Part shown: piece by piece, positions 44,185 through 56,510 of the stretch
How positions within the stretch are numbered: position 1 is the stretch's first letter
Layout: each line of letters starts with the position of its first letter
Source: Acanthococcus lagerstroemiae
Taxonomy: Eukaryota; Arthropoda; Insecta; Hemiptera; Eriococcidae
Assembly: GCA_031841125.1 (NCBI GenBank)
Contig: CM063106.1
Span: 40,482,001-40,546,000, forward strand
Length of the DNA: 64,000 nucleotides
Direction of reading: 5' to 3'
Translations under genes and position numbers: made by a program
The notes under the pieces: generated by a model
The model's input: the letters and a program-made list of their open reading frames with translations, nothing else
Databases searched by the model: none
Told to the model about the DNA's origin: nothing

Positions 44185-46665
44185 TCTCCTTCCCATTCTG
44201 GAGCTCCCTCCACCATGAACCACCTCCTAGGAGTAGGCTACCCATGGAGAAATGAGCAATTAGTGGGGCAGGGTAGGCGGTCCGCGATCTCTACTCCCTC
44301 CCAATGGCGGCCTTAGTCCCTCTCCACAGCGTTCCCTTCCGCGGCTCTATCACCCTTTGGCCTCCTCGCTCAACCACCTCAAAGATCCTCCAGTCCTCCT
44401 CCAGGAGCTTCCACCACCATGATCACCCCTCCCGCTCAAGAACTCTTCCCCTCAAGACCCCCTCCATGGGACCAGAACCTTCCGCACCATGGCCTTCATT
44501 CGCCTTCCCGGCCGCCTCTCTCACCAAGAACTTCCTCCTCCACCAGGACTCTTTCCTCACTATTACCGCCTCCCCACTCGGGGTCTTTACGCTCCTCTAC
44601 AGTCACCGCCACCATCGTGGTTTTCCTCCCCTTTAGGAGCTGCCTCCTCTACCATGAGTACCTCTTACATCCCCAGGCCTTTATCTACCAAAATTTTACT
44701 GCCTCTCTACCTCAATGGCCACCCTCTCCTACTTAGGATTTCCTCCGCCACAAGGACCTCTCACCCGCCACTACCCCTGTGCTTCATCTCCTTTCAGAGC
44801 CCCTGTCCTCACTATGGCCCACCAACCTCCTTGAAGATCCCTGACCATCCATCCAGGAAGCTCTCACAACCATGACCACCCCTCCCCCGAGCGCCATTAC
44901 CCCTCAAGACCCCACCCCACCCCGCCACCAGACCCTCCCGCACCACGGCCATTTCTCTCCAAGGTCCCCTCTCTCACCAAGGACTTTCACCTACACCAGG
45001 TCCTCTTACTCCCGCCCCACCTAGGGCCTTCATCTTTGTCCACAGCCCACGCCCCCACATGGGCCCTCCTCCCCCTTCAGTAGTTCCCTTCTCAACCATA
45101 AGCTCCCTCCTGAGGGTAGACTACCCCTGGAAAATTGAGCAATTAAGGGGCTGGGTAGGCAACCTGCAACGAATTGTGATCTTGAAGATTATGGATAATT
45201 ATGTCATTTTATGTCATTTTATGTCTGATTATGTCAGTTATGTCTTACAACTTGGAGATCTTTTATGTTAGAACCGAGTATGTCCTTGAAAGTAGTTGAT
45301 CTGCCCCTGCAATTTTCCAAGGGCTCTCCTCCCCCTTCAGGAGCTTCCTCCACAATCGCTTCCCCTGGAAAATTGAGTGATTAAGGGGCCGGGTAGGCAA
45401 CCTGCAGCTACTTGTTATCTTGAAGATTATGGGTAATTATGTCATTTTATATCTTTTTATGTTGGTTATGTCTTAAAACTTGGAGATCTTTTATGTTAGA
45501 ATAGATTATGTCCTTGAAAGTAGCTGATCTGCCCCTTCAATTTTTTGGATTTTTAGATAGGCAACCCGCAGTGCGTTTTTCCCCGCGGAGGCGGCGGTGG
45601 CGGCGGATTTTACTTTTTTAGTATATAGAGAGAAAGGGGCAGATCAGCTACTTTCAAGGACATGGACATCATCTGTTCTAACATAAAAGATCTTCAAGTT
45701 TTAAGACATAACTGACATAAAAATACATATCTTTCCATATACTAAAAAAAGTAACATCCACCTCGGCCACTACCACCACCACCAACACCTCCACGAGAAA
45801 AAAAAACACTGCAAGTTGCCTACCCTGCCCCTTGATTGCTCAATTCTCCAGGGGTAGCCTATCCTCGGGAGGATCCGCCGCCTCCGGACTGCCTACCCTG
45901 CCCCACTAATTGCACTTTTCTCCAAAGGTAGCCTACCCCTAGGAGGTGGTTCATGGTGGAGGGAGCTCCAGAATGTGGAGGAGATCCATGGGGCGTGGTC
46001 TCAGGAGGGAGATAAAAGCCCTGGGTGGTGGGTGGTGATGGTGAGTAAGAGGTCCTGGTGGAGGAGGAAGTCCTGGGTGAAAGAGGGACCAGGGAGGGAA
46101 ATGAAAACCGTGGTGCGGGAGGGGCTGGTGGCGGAGGTCTGAAAGGGATGGGTGGTCATGATGGTGGGAGATCCTGAGTGGAGGACCAGGGGATCTTCGA
46201 GGGAGTTGGGGCGAGGAGGCCGCAGAGAAGGAGCAGTGGAAGGGGAAGGCTGTAGCGAGGGATTAAGGCCGCAATTGGGGAGGGCGTAGTGATGGGTGAA
46301 GAGGTCTTGGTGGGGACGTGGTACGTAAACAGAAATTAAGCCCATAGTTGGTGAGGGGGTGGCCGGGAGGACGTGGTCCTAATGGGGGAGGGCACTTCGG
46401 GTGGAAGAGGGTGATGGGGGAGACTATGCGGAGAGCTGGGTGATGATCGGAGGGATGGACACAGGGTGGCATGTGGAAGAGAAGCTGTGGATGGAGAACG
46501 TCATGGACCGAGGGAGAGGGTAATGTGAAGAGATTAGGGCCCAGGTGTTGGAGGTCGGTTGTGGTGGTCGATGATTGTAGAGGTGAGGAAAAAGTCCAAG
46601 GAAGAGGAAAGTGTTCGCAAGGGGGGAGGGATACTGTGGAGGTAAAAAACCATGGGGTGGACATT
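44185..46665. repeat. Large inverted mosaic with C-rich left arm and G-rich right arm
   Basis: A ~95-bp block containing CTGGAGCTCCCTCCACCATG and GGGGCAGGGTAGGC at about 44192-44288 recurs inverted at 45890-45985. The C-rich sequence after it (44290-44570) matches the reverse complement of 46000-46300 in long blocks, such as ACTTCCTCCTCCACCAGGAC. Near the centre a ~100-bp block (TTGGAGATCTTTTATGTTAG, GTCCTTGAAAGTAG, GATCTGCCCC) occurs twice in direct order (about 45200-45300, 45430-45535) and once inverted (45633-45725). A GGCGG-rich block at 45569-45627 is inverted at 45737-45812. Long frames through it are low-complexity Pro/Ser/Leu-rich artefacts. It resembles a foldback-type element or a rearranged pair of minisatellite-bearing repeats. 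Confidence 0.7.
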
Positions 46666-46669
46666 GAAG

Positions 46670-49600
46670 CCTAAGTAGCCCAAAGCAAACTTCAACACAG
46701 GAACAAAAGTTTTAGACCAAACACTGAGGACTGCAGTGGTCGGACGAGGCGCGAAGCCCCCTAGATCTTATAATTGAAATCTGTCTGATTGTAGACATTC
46801 CTATAGTGTTACAGTGCGGAATGCGGGAAGAGTGGGCCCCCGTAGACTGGAATTGTTCTGACTTCTGTCGTGACGCATAATTAATTATTGACTTCAAGAA
46901 CCGCGTTTAATCTCATTCAAACATTTTTTTCGATGATTTTCGGAATTTATTCTCGGAGGGTCCAAATACAAAGTACTTTTTTCAAAGGTACATTTTTAGT
47001 TGTTTCAAAAAATTGGAATTATGAGGACACCAATATTTTTTCGAACATTTGAACAGATAGGGGCATGGGTAGAACACTTTTCTTCGCCTAACCGTGAAAG
47101 GAAGTTGGCAGTTGACTGATCAGGTTCTGAGAAATAGCCCAAAACAAAAAAGGGATCCAAATTAGCACCCCTTTCTCTAGCAATTTTTATTTTCTGTCAT
47201 TCTCCGACTTTGTCTTCTTTCCACTCAGTTTTCCTGTTCCATTATCTTTATTTCATTTTAAACATCATTTTTCTAGAGGTCGGCACTACCACGTCATAAA
47301 ATAAATATGTTCTCTTCGTGTTTGTACATGCAACTTCATCGGCACATGCGCCTGCGGGTATAATAAATCCTGGATCCTTGAATTCGCTGGCTACAGTAAC
47401 AACGCCCTCTCTTCTCGCCGTTCCACTTACAAGAGCTTTCAAACCGACCATATTCAATACGCAGCTATTTCAGTTACACAAAACAGTTTTAATTTGTCAG
47501 GGGATTGGCAGTGGCTGGCAGCGGTCGTTGACCCGGCATTCTCAACGCGAGTGAATGCCAAACCTTTGTATGATGCAATTATGAAAAAGACGAAAACCGA
47601 GTTCGTGCGATATTTGCAAATTTGGTTACTTACCCACCTTTGCCGATATTTCGTAATGTTTTTTACGAATTGGTATTCATAATTTATCTTCGTATTATTT
47701 ATTTTCCTCAGTTCACCATTTGTTATTTTCGTACTTCCGAATCGGCGGCGGTATGCTACTTCATAATACACACCGAACAGTTTAGCAGCAATTCATCTCT
47801 TGTTTTCGCTCTTTTTATCGGTCTCTCTTTTCGTCATGCTCTTCATCTGTTTGCTCCAATTTTCCAAAGCGCATTAAACGACTTTTTCTTCTTCTTCTTT
47901 TTTTTCTCTCTTTTAATTCTTCATCCCCAGTTTCTATTGAATTACCGGAAATTTTCCTTTCCGCTCACGTCTTCGCGAGCCAAGCTTGTAGCGAATCTCC
48001 CTCTTCATCGTTTATCTTTTTGATCCGGCTCCGTCTCTCCGACTGCCATGCCGGGTTTCTCGTTTTCGAAAAATGCTTGCCGCTCCGTCTTATTCGTCAT
48101 GATTTTTTCACTACGTACTTTTTTACACTACTGCCTTTTTCCCGACCGACTATTTTTCGCGTCGCATTTCATTTTTCCTTCTCCACCACTGTCATTACTT
48201 CAGCTCGCGCCGCGGCATCGGCTCCCTTATTAGTAGATTTCTTTATGTCTTCGAATAAGAACCGGAAAATGTTACGACAACGTGTTCGGAATGACGATTT
48301 TTTCTTCATATTATATTATTTTTCGAGGAGTAGGTTACTCATCTTGGCTCGAGTGATTGCGAGGCGAGAATAATTTCATCGCTGGCGACGGCGCACCAGG
48401 AGGTACAATGCTCGAGTGTGTTTTACTTTGTCGTTACTCCGATGACGTGAGAAATTTCGGGCCATTTCCACTCATCGTTCAGCGACGAAATCGAAATACT
48501 TTCAATTTTCAATCATCTGTCTCGGGCTAAGGTCAGGCCAAACCAGAAACTTATGGAAAGAGCGTTGCGTGGTTCTAGGCGAAGAGGAACGGTGGATATA
48601 GCATGCAGACCATATGATCTAAAATCTTGTGTTTGGCAGGGCGAGCCTACCTTTTTATTCGACAAACTATCTGCAGGGCTGCAGGGTTGAACGGGGTCAG
48701 GAAAACATCAACCCCCCCCCCTCGTCCAACACTGTAAAAAAGCATTTCAGAATGTATACCTAGCGCATCAATTTACAACAACAAGATCACGGGATATGGG
48801 TTAAAGCGACCCCCCCCCCCCCCCAAGATTGAGACCTTTCCATGCTGATGCTCTCCAGATACTTCAGTTTTAACTTAGAGAGAAACTGACATTAGAAACG
48901 AGTTTAATGACATTGGAAACCTCCATAATGATATCCATATAGCTCTGTTAGTAATGTTCGACGACTTGAAACCTTGCATCATGGTATCCAAATTGGTTCT
49001 ATAGTCATCCTCATTTATGTGTCCACCCTCATAGGGCTTCAATTTTCAAGTCGAAGTAAAATAAATCTCAGAAAAGAGTTTAATGAGCTTGAACCCAATA
49101 CCCATTTGCGAACTTTTGAGAGTCCCCGCTTCTTCCTTGGTATCACAATCTTGAATTTATGGCCAAACCAATAGCGAAATCCAATTCTATGTCCTTAGGA
49201 CTTATTCCCCAGAATACTGATTTGATAATTCGGGCTAATAAAGTTTTAGAATGTTGCGATGAAGTGATTCTCATACAGAAAAACAATGAAGAACGCCAAT
49301 TTCGTGGGGTGGTATTCAGTGATAGGAAGAGAAGAGCAGAAAATTTCAAGGATAGGAGTTGGAGATGTAGAGAACAAATGAAAGATTGATTTGCACCTAT
49401 TCGGGCCTCGCTCGGCCATTGAGGGGTCAGTTTGTTGATTATAATGTTTTTGAAATAGCTGAAGAATATGTACTTGATAAATTATACAAATTTGTTTGTT
49501 AAAGTCGGTAAGACCACAAACGAGTTGAAAATTCTACGTTTTCTTTCGTAAGGCCTGTGTGAATGTACAGCGTAGAAACGGGTCACATGACACTCTCAAT

Positions 49601-49998
49601 TTCCAGACATTTCTAGGGTAGTCAGGAAAAAATTGGATAGAATCGTTCTTATGCAGAGTCTCGCGAGAAACTATTTCGGTTTCAAGTGTATCTTCCTACA
49701 TTCGATAGGTTTTGCTTCTGCAAAACACCAATTTCGAAGTCCTCCTCCCCTCTTAGCTAGCCATCAAGGAGCGTAAGGTTTTTGTGGATAAAACAGCCAA
49801 TACTAAGGAGATTCTGCAGAGAAAAATTCTATGATATCAACTTTCTACTTTATTGTCTCGTTTCTTATCTAATTTCACTGGGCTAGATAGTAATCTAGGC
49901 CATTTTTGCTGCTCATTCCCTTCTTCAGGTACCACAATTTTCATTTTACAATGGAACTGAAATCAGAAACGGATTCAGATATAGGTAAATATGTAGAT
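46670..49998. other. Unassigned intergenic DNA
   Basis: No recognisable gene. Pyrimidine-rich stretches occur at 47880-47930. Poly(C) runs lie at about 48710-48721 and 48810-48824. Frames at 47622-48373 and 49159-49389 match no family known to me. Confidence 0.4.
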
Positions 49999-50001
49999 AG
50001 A

Positions 50002-50029
50002 TGTGTGTGTGTGTGTGTGTGTGTGTGTG
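50002..50029 (+). repeat. (TG)14 microsatellite
   Basis: Uninterrupted TG dinucleotides, ~70 bp upstream of the R1-like fragment. Confidence 0.95.
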
Positions 50030-50101
50030 AGTGTGAGAGAGAAGTTCACAGCAGGTTCGCACTCAGCATCGAAATGATGTCTCGCTGTCTTGCTGAATAC
50101 A

Positions 50102-51180
50102 GGTGAATGGCTCAGAGGTGGCTGTCCAGAAGACAGAAGCCGTCCTTTTCAACGGGCATAAACGGGGCAAGTCACAGCCATTTGACCTAGCGGTACTGGG
50201 CGAACCGGTACCCCTACAGCCCCAGGTGGTTTACCTGTGGATGACGGAGGATAACGAACTGTGCTGGAAACCGCATCTCCGTACGACGCCAGAGAGAGCA
50301 GAGCGGACGCTAAATGCGTTGCGTCAGCTTATGATGAATCTCCGGTGGCCGAGTAAGAGCCGAACAAGGCTGTATTCGACAGTAATCCACTAGGTTCTTC
50401 TCTATTGAGCCCCCAATTGGGTACCAGTCGCGGCACTCCGCGAGAACAGAAAAGACATAGGAAGGGTCCAGCGGGCTACGGCACTACGCATAATCTGCAC
50501 GTATAGAACCGCTTCGTATGAGGCGACTCATGTGCCAGCTTGAATGCCTCCTGTTAATCTACTGGCTAGGGAGAGCGCTATGCTCTATCAGCCCTTCTAG
50601 AAGCTCCCACCAGTTTAAAGAAGAAAGAAAGCAGCGAAGGAGATAATTAAGAGAGAAGTCTGGCGGCACTGTGAATTTATTGACGTACCATCTTACGCAA
50701 ATGTTCACCGGGCATGGGTACTTCAGTTGTTATCTTAACCCTTGAAACAAGGTATCCAGACAGTGCTTGCATTGTCCAGCAGAGGTCGATGACGCGCAGC
50801 ATACCACATCATTTTGCTGTACTGCGTGGAACGACGCACGAGTAGTGCTTGAGGTTATCTGTCGGCAGCCACATCACTCTCAAGACGATGGTTGAAGTGA
50901 TGCTGGCTAGCCCGCAGCACTGGTCAGCGATGATCAAATTCACCGGCACAGTGATGCGGGCCAAGGAGGACGCCTAGTGCGTGAGACAGCGGACAGAGTA
51001 CGTGAGACAGCGGACAGCGTCCGCGCAGCTCACGCAATCCACGCAGCAGGTCTTGAGCGACGACTCCCTATAAGTAGGAGAGGCTCCTCCACCGGACTGA
51101 AGCCCGTCGCTGTGTTCGAGAAGAATACCGAAAGGTGATACTAGGGTACAGACGACGATAGTGGAACTGCGAATAGAGAA
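50102..51180 (+). pseudogene. R1-like non-LTR element, 3' fragment
   Basis: The plus strand starts VNGSEVAVQKTEAVLFNG and continues through LGEPVPLQPQVVYLWMTEDN, ERTLNALRQLMMNL, STVIH, VQRATALRIICTYRTASYEA and PPVNLLARESAMLYQ. It then gives a Cys-rich region in shifting frames (CIHCPAEVDDAQH equivalent, near 50765-50800, and FCCTAWNDARVVLEV). This is the thumb-to-C-terminus of an R1-clade ORF2, a different family from the element at 23.2 kb. Many stops break it. The block GTGAGACAGCGGACAG is duplicated at 50980-51018. Confidence 0.75.
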
Positions 51181-51204
51181 GCGGGTGCTATTGTTAGGTG
51201 TAAA

Positions 51205-51260
51205 TATAAAAGAAGCGAGACAGAGCGAGAAAGCGAGGGAGAGGGAGAGAGAGAGAGACC
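51205..51260 (+). repeat. (GA)n-rich purine tract
   Basis: Imperfect GA/GAGA run (GAGAGAGAGAGAGAC) after the R1-like relic, possibly its tail or an independent microsatellite. Confidence 0.7.
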
Positions 51261-52002
51261 ACCGGACTAGCCAGCAACATGCAGACGTCCCAGGGAGTGC
51301 AGGCGACTTTCTCCATAATAAACGCTGTGGGAAGCATTGAGTCGACCTCCCACTATCTTGGTTACGTAAGGAGCATAAAAGTCCAATGGCGATGCAGGGT
51401 GTCTAACAAAATCGAATTTTGAAAATAAATGACCGTGAAATGACCTTTTCCCCCAATTTGATATGTATGCTATGGATGCCGTAAAATGCAAATAAATTAT
51501 GGGTGTCATGGATACACTACAATCATTTTTATTCAATTTCAAAATTAATGATCTAACAAAGTATCTACTTATGAAGTCCATTCTTCTTTCTAATAGGAGA
51601 TGCACTTAGGAGATATTGCACCCATTTTTAATTTCTTAATGTTTGACGAATGCGATGCGAACAAGATAAAAGGTATCTCACATGCAAAAGAACATTTCTA
51701 AAAGCTTTTCTAACTTTTCTGCTGATTCATTATTTCATTATGATTCATTAGGTTTTCCATTTTTTTTTTTTTTAGAGTCTGGTATTATTTTTAGTATTTT
51801 TGAGTAAAAAATTAGAGAAGTCCCTTTTTGGAAAAAAATATTGAAAAAGAAGCAGAATTTATGCAAAATATGCGGTAAGTACCAAAATATGCGAAATATG
51901 CAAAACGAAGCGGTATTCATTTGACTCAGAATTCTGTGATTCGTGAAGATCTTTTGAAACTTCATTTGTAACTTGTAACTGATGTTACTTTTGAAGTAGA
52001 GA

Positions 52003-52215
52003 AATCCAAACTACTGCTATATGCAGATGACATACAAATATCTAAAAAGATAACTTCCTTCTCAGACGGTATTGAGCTCCAGGCAGATCAGAATTCTATT
52101 GTTGTTGGAGTGATCGGAATCTATACTGTCCTTCAATAAATCCAAATGCCAAAGCATTACTTTGAGTCGCATAAAAGAGCCCTTGCTACACCCTTATGTC
52201 GAAAATTTCTCAAAT
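52003..52215 (+). pseudogene. Jockey-like reverse transcriptase fragment
   Basis: The plus strand reads KLLLYADDIQISKKITSFSD, then LQADQNSIV, and after frame changes SFNKSKCQSITLSRIKEPLL and HPYVEN. This is motif C (YADD) plus the following L--DL--l--W---n-l-lN-sKC--itfsr block of Jockey-type LINE RTs. Only ~70 codons survive. It differs clearly from the RTE and R1 relics elsewhere. Confidence 0.7.
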
Positions 52216-52685
52216 ATTCGACTTCAACTCCGTTTACGAATACGTTTCGTTCACTTCGTTGAAGAGTACGTCAGGTTGACGGTGATGGTGGAAAATATTT
52301 GGCTGGTATCTGAGGGTGGCAAAAATTATACGAAGGAAATAAATACGAGTATTTTAGGGTGCTTAGCAAGGGAAAGAAACGTTTTCGTTTAAGCCTACAT
52401 CGAACTTTCCGATCAGTTGCTTTCTTGAGTTGCTTGGAATGAAGTACGCAAAATCCATGCCGAAAATTTTGACGTTATGACCGAAGCGGAAGTCGAAATT
52501 ATGAATGCATAAACAGGTCAGTAAATGTATTGACTTCTAAGAAATCTAGAACGTGTAGTTCTCGTATTTACGTAAATTTCGTAATTCGGATCGGACAAGT
52601 TTTGCCAAAGTCATCAGCAGCAGTTAACAAAATTTGAGTTGAAACTATCGATGCAAATACGAGTCGATCGAAATAATTTGAATTC
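52216..52685. other. Unassigned DNA between the Jockey-like and copia relics
   Basis: No recognisable family and no LTR, although this is where a copia 5' LTR and gag would lie if the element were complete. Confidence 0.4.
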
Positions 52686-52689
52686 TGCA

Positions 52690-53825
52690 TGGAATTCCGT
52701 TCGATTTCCTCGAATATTCGTCCTTTGGGGCCTCTAGCGTTCAAGATAGAATACTTTAAACGTAGTAAAAATGATTACATCCGTAGTGCAAATAAAAATC
52801 CGTCAGCGAATCTGAAGTTAGATGGCCAGGGCAATCTATTCCTGATATCAAAATCCGATGAGCGTAAGAAATTGATTTTATCAAACGTTATGGCAACTGG
52901 CAACTTGAGTAATAATCTTCTGTCACTGAGGCGCTTTGCTGACGAAGGACTAGGCATTTACCTAGACGATAAAGAATTAAAGATTTTTGATAAGGTGCCC
53001 CGGGAAACAATTGTGAGAGGCAGGTATGAAAAACCTATGTGGCTGATAGAATTTGACATTTGTCAGGACGGGCAGGACTCCGAAGATAAATTTGAAACTT
53101 ATACTACTGCTCCACACAGTTCGCAGAACCCGAAGAAGGTAATACCAAACCCGAAGTGCGTTATGATTTAAGACCTCGAACAACCCGCGATTCTCCACTG
53201 TTGTCAGGAATGGAGGTAGAGGTTACCAATCCTGCAGTTAACACCTCAAATAGGCCGGAGGGAGAAGAGTCAACTTTGCCCTCCAACAGTGAAAAGGTGT
53301 CTCTAGAGAATGAAGTTTGCTCCGAGGTTAAGCAAGAAGGGGAGACCGGTGAGATAGATTCCAAAAAGATTGAACCCCTGAAAGCTTTGGAGAGGAAATT
53401 TAGAGCGATAATAATAGATCGGAAGGTAATTAAAATTGATGATCTGGACTTCGAAGAAATTTTGGAAGAGTTTGAAGTCGATCAGACTCCGTTGAATCCT
53501 AAACAAACCACAAATCCGATGACTGAAGGTTTTCTATGGCATGTTAGACTTGGTCATGCTAGTAAGAAATATTTGGACAGATTAAAGAGCACCGATGAAA
53601 GACTAAAGAAAATAGATTTCGATTATAGCATTCTAAGCTGCGAAGTTTGTGCTCTTGCCAAGATGGAAGGACTGCCTTTCAAGAGTGAGCGTTGGAGAGC
53701 TAGTAGGCCGTTACAAATAATCCACTCTGATGTTATGAGCAAAATCAGTCCTCCGACGCACCCCGGAAAGAAGGTATTCATAGTGTCATTCAGTGATGAC
53801 TTCTCACGCCTTGCAATGAGCTTGC
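52690..53825 (+). pseudogene. Ty1/copia pre-integrase domain and start of integrase
   Basis: The first frame (52689-53171) holds LILSNVMATGNLSNNLLSLR, RFADEGLGIYLDDKELKIFD and YEKPMWLIEF, matching the v-y-P-l--NLLSv-kl block upstream of integrase. The second (53156-53839) adds an acidic spacer and then LWHVRLGHASKKYL and CEVCALAKMEGLPF. That is the HHCC-type zinc-binding GAG-pre-integrase motif, with the first His pair and the CxxC pair visible. IIHSDVM follows with the first integrase Asp. A frameshift near 53825 ends this part. Confidence 0.8.
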
Positions 53826-53827
53826 AA

Positions 53828-54855
53828 AAGATGAAGTAGAGCACTGCCTCAAAGCTTTCATCCGAAGGACCAGGAATATCCTAGGCGAAGATCTCAAAGT
53901 GCGCTTTCTCCGCACTGATCAGGGGATAGAGTACACAGGGGGCTACACATCCACTGTTCTAGAATCCGAAGGCATCAAAATACAGTCAGCCGCACCTGAT
54001 ACCCCACAGCACACAGGAGTATCCGAAAGGTTTAACCGAACAATACAGAACAAAGTCAGGGCACTGATGTTTGATTCCCGACTGCTGAAGAATATGAGGG
54101 ACTTAGCACTTACAGCCGCAGTGCACGCCTACAAACGGACACCGCACCGATCAATCGATTTTGAGATCCCACTCCGAAGGTTTGCACCGAAGATACACTG
54201 TCACACTGATCAGATTCGAAGATTTGGCTGCCTAGCTTACATGAAGATCCAACAAGTTCCCGAGTCAAAGTTTTTGTATAGAGGCATGCGTACAGTGTTG
54301 GTGGGGTACACTGATACAGCCTATCAACTCCTACATCCGGAAAGTGGCAAATTCTACGAATCTCGGAACGTTTGTTTCAACAAGAAGCTGGTCTATGGCA
54401 ATAAATATGGCCCGAACGCGGTTACAAATTGGCCCGAAGTTGAAGATTCCGAAACAAGAAAAGCCGAAAAGAATTGGTTCACCCAACTTAAGAACGAAGA
54501 AGATTTCGATGAACCCAAAGCGAAACCTGAAAGGAAAAGAGGTCGTCCAAAGAAGAGGAAATCAGAAGCTGAAGAAGAACCCGAATCCATTCCGAAGAAA
54601 AGAGGAAGACACAAGAAGATCAAACTGGAAGAAGACGACTATCTAACAAGGAATGATCCCGAAATAATTTTGAAGGATGACTCCGATGAATCGACACCGA
54701 AACGAGAAGGACTCCAAAGCCAATCAAAGATTCTGAAATATGCTAACTACTTTTGCGATGATGACTGTAATCCTGGTAGACGTATCAACAATATCAGCTC
54801 ATGTAATCTCCTGATCATACCCTCAACCGAAGAAGACTCCGATGATAAGCAATAA
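53828..54855 (+). pseudogene. Ty1/copia integrase core with AT-hook-like linker
   Basis: The main open frame is 53899-54855 (318 codons). It starts MRFLRTDQGIEYTG, carrying the second catalytic Asp, and HTGVSERFNRTIQNKVRALM carries the third, a Glu. FGCLAYMKIQ and RTVLVGYTDTAYQLL follow, as in copia integrases. The linker to the RT is strongly charged and holds two AT-hook-like motifs, KRGRPKKRK and KKRGRHKK, separated by an acidic stretch. It ends DSDDKQ and a stop. The integrase inserts element cDNA. The AT hooks could favour AT-rich DNA, which is inference. Confidence 0.85.
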
Positions 54856-56015
54856 GCAAGATTACGAATGTTACTGTCTGATAGCGCAAATACAAGGAGC
54901 CCTGACGAGTTATTCCGACGCGATGAGAACGCCTCAACATCAAGCATGGAAGAAGGCCGTAGATGAAGAACTCCTCTCGATGAAAGAAAATGATGTTTGA
55001 ACCCTAGTCAACAAACCTGAGAAAATATCCAATGGTAGCAGATTGAACCTAATTGACTCAAAATACAGACTACTGAGGGTAAAACGAAATTTGAAGCGAG
55101 ACTGGTGATCCGAGGATTTAAAGACAGAAATGTCTACGGGCTGGGTGAAACGTATGTGCCTGTGTCCCGATTACCAATAGTGAGGGCGGTTCTAACAATA
55201 ATCAACAAGTTTGATCTACATGCCGCTCAACTAGACGTCACGAATGTGTTCTTAAACTCAGAGTTGGGAGATGAAGAAATTTACATGAAACTCCCCGACG
55301 GTTATGATTGTCCTCCAGAGGTCCGAAACACAAAAGTCGGTCGTCTGAAGCGTTCATTATATGGTTTGAAAATAATCCCGAAGAAGTGGAATGAGAAATT
55401 CACCGAAGAAGCATTAAAACTAGGTCATACTAATGACGATCGTGAACCATGCCTATTCACATCCAAAACCAAGTCCGATGTAGTAATTCTACTTCTGTAT
55501 GTAGATGATATGTTAATAGCCTCAAACAGCCAGTCCAGACTGTCGGAAGTGAAGGCAGGCCTTAGTAAGGTGTTTAAAATGACAGATCTAGGAGAACCAA
55601 AGTCTTTTCTTGGTATGAGAATCAAACGAGATTGTAAACAGCGTATCATGAACATCACTCAAGGGGACTATGCGAGAAAAGTACTAAAGCGTTTTGGGTT
55701 TACCAATGCAAAGTGCCACAGAACACCCGCCGAATCTTGCAAAGTAACTAACCGTGAAAGGCGATTGAGAGAAAATGATTCCGTAAGAAGTGGCTCCGTT
55801 GATAATGATTCCGAACTTTTAAGACCCGACACCAAAATAAATGTCCCTTACAGGGAGGCAGTTGGTAGTTTGCTTTACCTCGCTGGTGCCACAAGACCTG
55901 ACATCTTGTTTGCCATAAATATTTTGAGTAGACATCAAGTGAACCCAACGAATGATGATATTGGACCAATGTCAAGAGAGTTTTCCGATACCTTAATGGA
56001 ACGAAAGATTTAGGA
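54856..56015 (+). pseudogene. Ty1/copia reverse transcriptase
   Basis: After a broken start (DAMRTPQHQAWKKAVDEELL, SMKENDV) the frame 55105-56013 (302 codons) contains ARLVIRGFKDRN-type sequence and TYVPVSRLPIVRAVLTIINK. It then has motif A AQLDVTNVFLNSEL, RLKRSLYGLKIIPKKWNEKF, motif C LLLYVDDMLIAS (YVDD at 55498-55509, residues ~132-135), and GEPKSFLGMRI. Motif A reads VTNVFL where the usual form is V-tAFL, a loss of the conserved Ala. The frame runs through VGSLLYLAGATRPDILFAIN and fails at a frameshift near 55960. Confidence 0.9.
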
Positions 56016-56510
56016 CCCCGATTCGAATCGAAACTCAAGACTATGGTAGCCTACTCCGATGCTAGCTTCGCCGACTCTAAAGGTTCCATTTCAACCTGCG
56101 GTTACATTATTCTATTGTTTGGAGATACGATAGCCTGGCGTACTACAAAACAGACGTATGTAGCTCTTTCGACTTGTCAGGCGGAATATGTTGCAATGTC
56201 CAATTCTTGTCAAGAAGCAATTGCTATAGACTTATCTCTCCGAAGAGTTCTGAATGAGAGCTTGTTTCCGATTACGTTATACTGTGACAATCAAGCTGCC
56301 AACCAATGCGCTTCAACTAGGGGCCAAAATAAGCTACGCCATATGACTGAGGTCAAGAAGCACCACGTTCGCGAATGCGTAAAAGAGGGTCGTATTACGA
56401 TCTAGTGGGTAGAACTACTACGCTGCAGCTAGCCGACATCATGACCAAGCCCTTAACCATAGAAGCACATGAGAGGTTGAGAGCAGCAATCATGAATGAA
56501 GTTTAGCCAA
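55960..56510 (+). pseudogene. Ty1/copia RNase H domain
   Basis: The frame 56043-56405 has VAYSDASFADSKGSISTCGY with the first catalytic Asp, WRTTKQTYVALSTCQAEYVA with the Glu, and LYCDNQAA with the next Asp. HMTEVKKHHVRECV follows. After a frameshift, LADIMTKPLTIEAHERLRA gives the usual copia C-terminus (-DilTKpL). The catalytic residues seem preserved despite the frame breaks on both sides. Confidence 0.9.

Noticed and set aside
44304..44875. Three overlapping plus frames of 105-128 codons rich in Pro, Ser and Leu
   Set aside because: They arise from C-rich minisatellite-like sequence that is open in all frames; the inverted arm shows the same on the other strand.
47248..48373. Cluster of 60-133-codon frames on both strands
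   Set aside because: Composition is pyrimidine-rich, frames overlap on both strands, and none matches a known domain.
52000..52690. 5' LTR and gag of the copia element
   Set aside because: No sequence here resembles the probable 3' LTR at 57026, and the Jockey-like RT relic occupies part of the interval.
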